The notes beneath the pieces were generated by a model. That model saw only the letters and a program-made list of their open reading frames with translations, ran no database searches and was not told where the DNA came from. Position numbers and translations under genes: made by a program. From NCBI GenBank assembly GCA_004380135.1, contig QXCR01000016.1, forward strand, positions 124,001 to 188,000: a stretch of DNA of 64,000 bases, read 5' to 3'. Shown piece after piece: positions 57,291 to 64,000 of the stretch. Every line of letters starts with the position of its first letter. Within the stretch, counting starts at the first letter, position 1. Source of the stretch: Stemphylium vesicarium (lineage: Eukaryota > Ascomycota > Dothideomycetes > Pleosporales > Pleosporaceae).

Positions 57291-59046
57291 ATGACCTACA
57301 TCGTCGGTCGACCCCTGAACTGGGCCATCACGGCCACCGCGGGTTCGGGCTTCCTCTTGTTTGGTTACGACCAAGGGGTTATGTCGGGCTTGCTTACCGG
57401 CGTTGCCTTCACACGAACATTCCCAGAGATCGATACCACAGACAGTGGCAATGGCAGCGCATCGCTACAGGGATCGGTCGTGGCACTGTACGAGATAGGA
57501 TGCTTCTTTGGGGCCATCTTTTGCTTCCTGTTTGGAGAGAGACTCGGTAGAAGGAAGTGCATCATGCTGGGGTGCATTATCCTCAGTATAGGCGCTGCGC
57601 TTCAGGCAGCCTCCTTCGGCATCCCTCAAATGATCGTCGGCCGCATCGTGGCTGGATTGGGGAACGGCATGAACACAAGCACTATCCGTAAGTACCACGA
57701 CGACGTTTTTTTCTGTGGCTGAGCTGACACTTTAAAGCCGTTTGGCACTCGGAGCTTATGAAGGCGAACGATCGCGGCAAAGGGCTTTGTATTGAGCTGG
57801 CCATCAACATTTTTGGTGTCATGCTTAGCTACTGGGTCGACTATGGCATGTCCTACGTCTCGAGCGATGCACAATTCCGGTTCCCTCTTGCTCTGCAGAT
57901 TCTCTTTGCCATAGTCACCTTTTTAGGAGTACTTTTCTTGCCAGAAGTGAGTAGTCATTCCCTTCTACAAGTTGTTTCAATCGCTGACTGAATGACAGTC
58001 GCCACGTTGGCTCATTGCGCACGACCGAATCGACGAGGCGAAGCACATCTTGTGGGCGGTGGAGAGCAACGCTAGAGATCTTGACCCGAACGATGAGATG
58101 CTGAGGCGCGATCTCGCCCATATTCAGAACACCGTACATGAAGAGCGCGCAGCGCAGGCGGGAGGAAGTTTCAAGACCATGTTGAAGAATGGAGAACAAA
58201 AGTTTCTCTACAGGACATTACTCGGTATTGGTGGCCAATTCATGCAACAACTGAGTGGTATCAATCTTATTACCTATGTAGGTTTGTAAGACGGATGTGT
58301 CTGCAGTAACACTTGCTAAAACCGTCTCAGTATGCGCCGGTCATCTTCCAGCAGTCCGTGGGTATTTCCCGAGATCTGTCATTGTTGCTTGCCGGGTTTA
58401 ATGGCATCGCTTACTTCCTTTCTTCATTGATCCCTATTTGGATTATTGAGCGCCTCGGCCGCCGGAAATTGATGCTCTTCGCAGCTGCAGGGCAGACAGC
58501 ATGTACGTATTAGCTGCGTGATTGAGGAGAGGGCGAATATGTGCTGATTGATCGCGTCTAGGTATGGCCGTACTAGCAGGCACGGTTGCCGACGGAAGTA
58601 AAGGTGCGGGTATCGTGGCTATCGTTATGCTCTTCCTCTTCAACTTCTTCTTCGCTGTCGGCCTCCTCGCTATCCCTTGGCTCCTACCCGCTGAATACGC
58701 ACCGCTCGCCATTCGTACCCGCGCTGCAGCTCTTGCCACAGCCTCAAATTGGATCTTCACGTTCCTCGTGGTAGAGATAACTCCTGTCAGCATAAACAGT
58801 ATCGGGTGGCGCACCTACGTATACTTCGGCGTCTTCAATGCCTTTTTCATACCCCTTATCTACTTCTTCTACCCGGAGACGCGCGGGCTTTCGCTGGAAA
58901 ACATTGATAGGCTGTTTACAGGGGGTAAAGTATCCATACATTGGAAGGAGAGCTGGGGTGAAGCCGGCGACGCGCGAAGGCCAAGCGTTGTAGAGATGGC
59001 CAAAGACCCACATGCCGAGATGATCGAGACTGCGAAGATGGAATAG
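57291..59046 (+). CDS. MFS sugar transporter
   Basis: Twelve-helix major facilitator of the sugar porter family importing a hexose, pentose or polyol across the plasma membrane. Exons 57291-57687, 57738-57946, 57999-58277, 58331-58502 and 58562-59046 join to 513 residues, the usual length. Signatures: LLFGYDQGVMSG (helix 1), GERLGRRKC (loop 2-3), GRIVAGLGNGMNTSTIPVWHSE, PESPRWLIAHDR, QFMQQLSGINLITYY (substrate-binding helix 7 region), ERLGRRKLML and the closing PETRGLSLENIDRLF. All sugar porter motifs are intact, so it should be functional. It is flanked by the SDR (divergent) and a Zn2Cys6 regulator 400 nt downstream. Confidence 0.95.
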
Positions 59047-59451
59047 GATGATCAGGGAAAATTACAGTTCAACTTTGTACATAGGTTTAGTTGGACGTTT
59101 CTGCTAAAGATTGTTGACGCGTTTGCTTGCGCGCTATCCGAATCGAAAAAACAATGCTTATGTCAGCGGCAGAAGTCGTGCCACCATCACGGCTAAACAC
59201 TGCCAACCGTGACCATCATCGCTGTGGTCTGGAATATCGAAAACTACAAGTCTTCCAGACCACCGTACTGCGACGCGTGATGCCGCCGAGATGCGGGGTC
59301 TCCACATGGCGTCCCTTGGACTAGTGAGCAGCTTGATCTGCATCTCTCCTGCATCATGAAAATACGGAAGCTTTGGACCCACGCAGCTTATCAAGGCGCA
59401 GCCTTCCAATACTGAGGTCGGTCTGGCGATATTTCCCTTATTCAGAAAACG
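59047..59451. other. spacer between transporter and regulator
   Basis: 405 nt holding the transporter 3' UTR and the promoter of the Zn2Cys6 gene. No coding frame was supported. Confidence 0.55.
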
Positions 59452-61403
59452 ATGGCAGATGATGGTGGCCCGTTGAAACGAGGAACAAAGAGGGCAAGAA
59501 CGCGACATGGGTCAGTGTTGTACGCAGCCAGAAACCATCACGACGGACTGACTTCATCTTCAGTTGTCTGAACTGCAAGACCAAACGGCGGAAATGCGAT
59601 GAAGTGAAGCCGACCTGTTCGCGCTGCAGTTCCAAAGACGAGAAGTGCGAATGGGCGTCTCGTCTCACCTTCCGGGCCGAGAACGCCTTGGGAGTCGAGC
59701 CATCGTTGTTGCATCGACCGCCAGGACGGCCACCAGCGCGCTTCAGGATTAAAGATGTCACCGCAGAAGTCATACGGGACTACCAGCATGATGAGCCGAG
59801 AGATGATGTTGATGTTTCCGATCAATCTGATAGCCGGCAAGCTACTGCCTCTAACAATCTATCTCCCTCGACAGCCGACGATCAAAGCGTGCCTTTTCAG
59901 GATAGTTCATGCTGGCAGCAAAACACATCGTTTCCTAATGCTGAAGACGACCTGAGTCATCTTCAATCACACGGCTATGTCCCCATGCCCACCCCAGCCG
60001 AGATGGAATCGATTTGGAACAGTCCGGTGGCTACCGCTTTGCTGGACGATAGTGTTTTCCTTCCAGGATCAGCGTACCTCGACGCACATTCGACGTTTCG
60101 GAATCATCTCATACAGGAAGTCCGATCCAATGTCCCTACCAGAGAAGTGTCCCCAGATCCCTCAAGGAACGCACAAATATGGCCCGTGGACATGAATTTG
60201 GACGCGGTATCAAGAAGACGTAGTACGCAGCTTCCATTTGACCCTACCCTTAGCGACGGCCCGAGCTTCACACAATCTTCAACACTTCCATTGTCAGACG
60301 AGGAAGAGTTTGCATTATGGAAAAACTGGCTCGACGAGATTGCTCCTTGGATCGACAAGTTTGACAGTGATCGCCACTTTCAGCACACGCTTCCTATACT
60401 GGCGCGCTCTCATGATCACTTGAGATACTCGATGCTTGCGTTGTCTGCGCGCCAGCTTGAGCGGAAGAATCATAGCAAACATACAGAACGCAGTCTGGCA
60501 CTATACCAAACTGCCATACAACTCGTCTTGCCACAGTTGCATACGCGCAGCACACCTGTGATAGCATCATGTGTGGTCCTATGCGTACTGGAGATGCAGA
60601 GCAGTTCGGCGAAAGCGTGGCATCAGCACTTGGACGGTTGCGCGCATCTAATTGAAGCAGTCGGAATCAATGGCTTTTCTGGCGGCCTCGACCAAGCCCT
60701 CTTTTGGTGCTTCGCACGTATGGACGTATGTGGCGGGCTGATTGCATCCTCCAAAACCCTCATACCCGTTGAGCGCTGGGCTTCGGGCATGGATCTTGAT
60801 GCCGATGTGGACCTTTTCCGAGCGAACAATGGATACAATGCCCACGCATGCGAGGCCGTCTACTTGTGCGCTCAGATACTCGACCTGCTCTCCTTCCACT
60901 CAAACCTAGCCGGTCGCGTCGGCGCCTCGTTACCTGGCTCAGAAGATGCGAACGAAGCATACTCAGAGCGATGGACGAAGCTATGGAATCACGTCTCGGC
61001 ATGGTACGATACACGTCCTGCAGAGATGCTACCTATTTCTTCCATGACCAGCTCCGCATCGCCATTCCCCAAGATCTTGTATAGCAATCCTGCCGCTATC
61101 TCGGGAAACCAACTTCATCACACGGCGTCCATTCTCATGCTCAGACACAAACCGGGTGGGATCACCATCACACCTAAGCCACAATCCATCTTTTGGCACG
61201 CTCGCCAGATTTGCGGAATATCGATGAGCAACGACCATCATGGCGCGTGGACCAATGCAATACAGCCTTTGTGGATTGCTGGGCAGTGGATGAGCCACGA
61301 GAGCGAGCAAAAAGCGATTTTGCAACTGCTGGAGAAGATTGAAACGCAGTCGGGATGGAGTACGAAGTGGCGAGCAGAAGATCTGAAGGAGTTCTGGGGC
61401 TAG
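59452..61403 (+). CDS. Zn2Cys6 transcription factor (Fungal_trans_2 type)
   Basis: Binuclear zinc cluster regulator. Exons 59452-59510 and 59564-61403 (intron 53 nt splitting a Gly codon) give 632 residues. The cluster is C21-x2-C24-x6-C31-x6-C38-x2-C41-x6-C48 (HGCLNCKTKRRKCDEVKPTC), preceded by a basic arm (KRGTKRARTRHG). The C-terminal two thirds match the Fungal_trans_2 type: YSMLALSARQLERKNHSKHTERSLALYQTAIQ, then CVVLCVLEMQSSSAKAWHQHLDGCAHLIEAVG and a Trp-rich end. There is no obvious coiled coil after the cluster. Position next to a sugar transporter and an SDR suggests it is the pathway-specific regulator, an inference from context. Confidence 0.92.
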
Positions 61404-62114
61404 CGCAGGCGGGCATGGAGGAGTGGGCTCTCGTCACGTGGCTCCCACCTTCCGAGGCTTAGGATTTCGTAGGGTCGGTCCAGATGTATGCAGCAATGAG
61501 GGTGGGGTGTAGGGCGTCTTGTAATGTGGACCATGATTTAGCGCATTTTTTGCGTTAGTCTCATGACGACAGCAAACAATTGGGTTGTAGCAGCGAGATC
61601 AAAGAACGAGACGCAAAGTGCAGGTCCATATGTTGTGTCGTGTCGTGTCAATGGTTCCCGTAAAGTGTCGAGACGCGTCCACGGGTCGCCGTGTTCAGGC
61701 AATGACGGCACCAGTGCACGGACATTCTCGGAGCTCAGTGCGGCGATGCTGACTACTGCTCACTGCTCCATCATCACCTCCGCCTTCGCTGGAGACACGT
61801 AGAAGGCGATCGAAGGCGAGACCCGATTCGATTCTTCTCGCGTACGAATTACGACCTCAACTGCATGCACTCTCTCTTTCACGCATGGGTCACGACAACC
61901 GATCAATACTACCGATCGCTGCCTTGGCTGGCCTCGCCGACTTTGACATTTAGCATTATACCCCCATAGATTCACGACTAACCCGATAATCTTGCTGCAG
62001 CCTATTTGGTTCTTTCTGCCAGTGCAGCCTGCTTGGATCCAGTTCTACAGTACATACAAACTCCGTCCACCGCCATCAACCCCGGTCCTCATTTCATTCG
62101 AACACCCCGCCACC
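61404..62114. other. intergenic, no gene seen
   Basis: Holds the 3' end of the Zn2Cys6 gene and the promoter of the HECT ligase gene. No coding frame, repeat or RNA gene was recognised. Confidence 0.55.
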
Positions 62115-64000
62115 ATGTTTACGAGCTTTACGGGAAACTCGCGACGGGCGCGACAGGTCAACCTTGGTGGCAAGAAAGTGAACCCATTTGGCCCTCCAGG
62201 TTCCGGCGCCGGGTCGCAAGCCGCCCTCGACCGCGCGCAACACGATCGAGCCCAACGGCAGCGGGAACGCGATACATTGAATGCCGCCAAACGAATACAA
62301 AGAGTATGGCGGGGCCACTCTGCTAGGAGAGGTGTGGCCGACAATGTGCGGCGCGAATGGGACAAAGTCGAGGGCATGAATGGCCCCTCGCAGGCGGTGG
62401 CATATGGCTCTGAAGAGGAGGCTCTCGCCCAACTACAGCGGCTGCTTCGCTTCGCTTCTACCAGGAGTGGAGATGACCTCAGAAGAATGCAGCATTATGG
62501 CGCTAGGCAGAGGGAAACGGTGTCATCGCTGGGCATCAGGTCAAGCGGACCATGGCCGTCGGCCTATGCAAGGCTGCAGCGGATATTACTGGTCGCTATG
62601 GAACGGCAGCTTCGAGGCTCGTCAGCATCATGGATTCAGATTGGGACTTCTCTCGTCGTTTTGCAATTTCTTGCAGAACAAACACCTGCCGAGACGTCCC
62701 AAAATGCTCGACACTATTACAGTACCCTCGCGCATGTAGTATCTAGCCTTACCCACGTATTCGAGTCACCAGATGATGGACTAGAAGCCGTTGGTATCTT
62801 ACTGAAGACTCTCGTCTCGCCGCTGACGGTGACTGGATACACCTTGGACGCATATGAAGCGCTTGGCGTGCACTTTCTGACCCTACCATTATTGAGTTCG
62901 GATTTGACATCATCGCCTGTCCAGAAGCTCCGCGACTCGCTCGCCGACTCCATAAATTACAAGCTACTCGCAAACGCACTGGCTACTCTAGCTAAGGGAT
63001 CGGGTTTACAGAGCAACCCAGAGTTCAAGAGTATAACAAGTCGGCTACGCCTGTTGGGAACCTTCATCTACTTCCATCGCTATGCCCACAACTTCGATAC
63101 TCCAGAAGCTTATGCCGTGCACAAAGACTTCGTAACAGTTGTTTCCGTTCTGCTAAACTCGCTGCCGGTCAACATCGTTGACGATGGTCATCCCATTACC
63201 GAAATCTCGGAACACGAGGGAATGGGCCAAGACTCGGACACGGTGACAGAGTTTCTGAAACAGCAGGTTGGCTCTCTGGTACACCAAGAAGGCATTGGAA
63301 GTCTTTTGGCTGGCTCCTCGCAGCTGATGGATACCTCAGAAGACGAGAAGATCGAAGAAGCTAGGCAGCTTGCCAACTATGCGCTAGCGCTTTTGCGCTT
63401 CTTTCCGAGACGAGGAGATGAGATCCGCATGTGGCTGTACATCGGCCCATCAGAGTCTTCTGGTAGGGGTACTCGGAAACTGCCCGCCATCCGATACTTT
63501 TGGGAGGCATCGCGAAGGTCTTCCGTGTTTTCGACAATCTTCAGGGACTCACGGGCGGCCATTGGTTTGCTCAAGCCGAAATCTTCAGAAGCCAATATCT
63601 CGGATCGCCCAGGGACTTCTGGATTAACACAACATGGGTTCTGGCAGCCCTCACAACAACAGGTGGACCGCGATGCCATTACCACCGATGAATGGCGGGT
63701 CATTCTAGTATTCCTGGAGCTATATACATTTGTGCTCAAAGTCACAGACGATGAGGAATTCTTCACGACCGGCCAGCAGGATGCATACTCTGGACAAGTT
63801 CGCGATAACGGCTTACCTTTGAGTGAAGTTAAGGACCTGACCACGTTCTTGAAGAACCTAGGCTTTACACTTTACTTCAACGCAGCAGATATAACCACGG
63901 CAGAAGACAATGGTGCAAACAGCGACACGGGCCTCAGCTACTTCAGTCAACGAGCGATGGATGTTCAATCCCAGAAAGAGCAGGTCGAGCCATCTATAGG
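62115..64000 (+). CDS. HUL5: Hul5/UBE3C-like HECT ubiquitin ligase, N-terminal part
   Basis: Ubiquitin-protein ligase acting with the proteasome on misfolded and stalled substrates; the catalytic HECT domain lies beyond the right edge. The frame is open from ATG 62115 (CCACCATGTTT) to the window end, 628 complete codons without an intron. The N-terminus MFTSFTGNSRRARQVNLGGKK matches the UBE3C/Hul5 start, and an IQ-like helix follows at about 58-74 (AAKRIQRVWRGHSARRG). The remainder is the long helical region typical of these ligases (YKLLANALATLAKGSG, RRGDEIRMWLYIGPS, ITTDEWRVILVFLELYTFVLKVTDDEEF). Family length is about 1100-1200, so slightly more than half is visible. No disruption was seen. 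Confidence 0.9.
   Translation, partial: MFTSFTGNSRRARQVNLGGKKVNPFGPPGSGAGSQAALDRAQHDRAQRQRERDTLNAAKRIQRVWRGHSARRGVADNVRREWDKVEGMNGPSQAVAYGSEEEALAQLQRLLRFASTRSGDDLRRMQHYGARQRETVSSLGIRSSGPWPSAYARLQRILLVAMERQLRGSSASWIQIGTSLVVLQFLAEQTPAETSQNARHYYSTLAHVVSSLTHVFESPDDGLEAVGILLKTLVSPLTVTGYTLDAYEALGVHFLTLPLLSSDLTSSPVQKLRDSLADSINYKLLANALATLAKGSGLQSNPEFKSITSRLRLLGTFIYFHRYAHNFDTPEAYAVHKDFVTVVSVLLNSLPVNIVDDGHPITEISEHEGMGQDSDTVTEFLKQQVGSLVHQEGIGSLLAGSSQLMDTSEDEKIEEARQLANYALALLRFFPRRGDEIRMWLYIGPSESSGRGTRKLPAIRYFWEASRRSSVFSTIFRDSRAAIGLLKPKSSEANISDRPGTSGLTQHGFWQPSQQQVDRDAITTDEWRVILVFLELYTFVLKVTDDEEFFTTGQQDAYSGQVRDNGLPLSEVKDLTTFLKNLGFTLYFNAADITTAEDNGANSDTGLSYFSQRAMDVQSQKEQVEPSI

Noticed and set aside
1..64000. 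tRNA genes, 5S rRNA, CRISPR arrays and intact transposons
   Set aside because: No box A/box B pair, 5S-like segment, spaced repeat array, terminal repeats or transposase/reverse transcriptase frame was seen by eye; a tRNAscan or RepeatMasker run would be decisive.

Overview
The window is nuclear DNA of a filamentous ascomycete (Pezizomycotina). The gene set and protein style suggest Dothideomycetes, probably Pleosporales, but that rank is inferred from general resemblance because no marker was searched. Support comes from many short introns (about 44-130 nt, mostly near 50) with GTRNGT donors and CTAAC/CTGAC branch points, genes on both strands without operons, and fungal families such as PAB1, PAC1/NudF, Stu2, the AzgA purine carrier, a copper-fist regulator and Zn2Cys6 regulators.

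Layout. 1-17 kb holds housekeeping genes: 2-oxoglutarate dehydrogenase E1 (left edge, 5' truncated), fructose-1,6-bisphosphatase, poly(A)-binding protein, a 1349-residue disordered protein of unknown role and a mitochondrial calcium uniporter. 18-27 kb holds an aldo/keto reductase, an AzgA-type purine permease, DHBP synthase (riboflavin pathway) and an ACC-synthase-like aminotransferase. 28-33 kb has Stu2/XMAP215 and PAC1/LIS1, two microtubule proteins transcribed divergently from a shared 0.75 kb promoter. 33.5-34.9 kb has no protein gene but is the most striking stretch: six consecutive introns of 166-186 nt, each with one box C/D snoRNA placed at nearly the same distance from its splice sites. 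35-40 kb has four small or lineage-specific proteins. 40-44.2 kb is gene-poor, with a hairpin, a G-quadruplex motif and a TG microsatellite. 44-50 kb has a copper-fist factor and an Rgt1/RgtA-like glucose regulator, divergently arranged. 50.6-53.8 kb is a decayed HeLo-domain/ankyrin-type gene with five in-frame stops. 55.6-61.4 kb looks like a small sugar or polyol catabolism cluster (short-chain dehydrogenase, MFS sugar transporter, Zn2Cys6 regulator). The right edge holds the N-terminal part of a Hul5/UBE3C-like HECT ubiquitin ligase.

How the genes relate. Most neighbours are functionally independent, as is usual in fungi. The credible functional groupings are the snoRNA array (rRNA 2'-O-methylation guides, three of which match targets of the yeast snR72-78 cluster), the dehydrogenase/transporter/regulator trio, and perhaps the Stu2/PAC1 pair. 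Exon joins were read by eye from splice consensus and frame; protein lengths refer to those joins.
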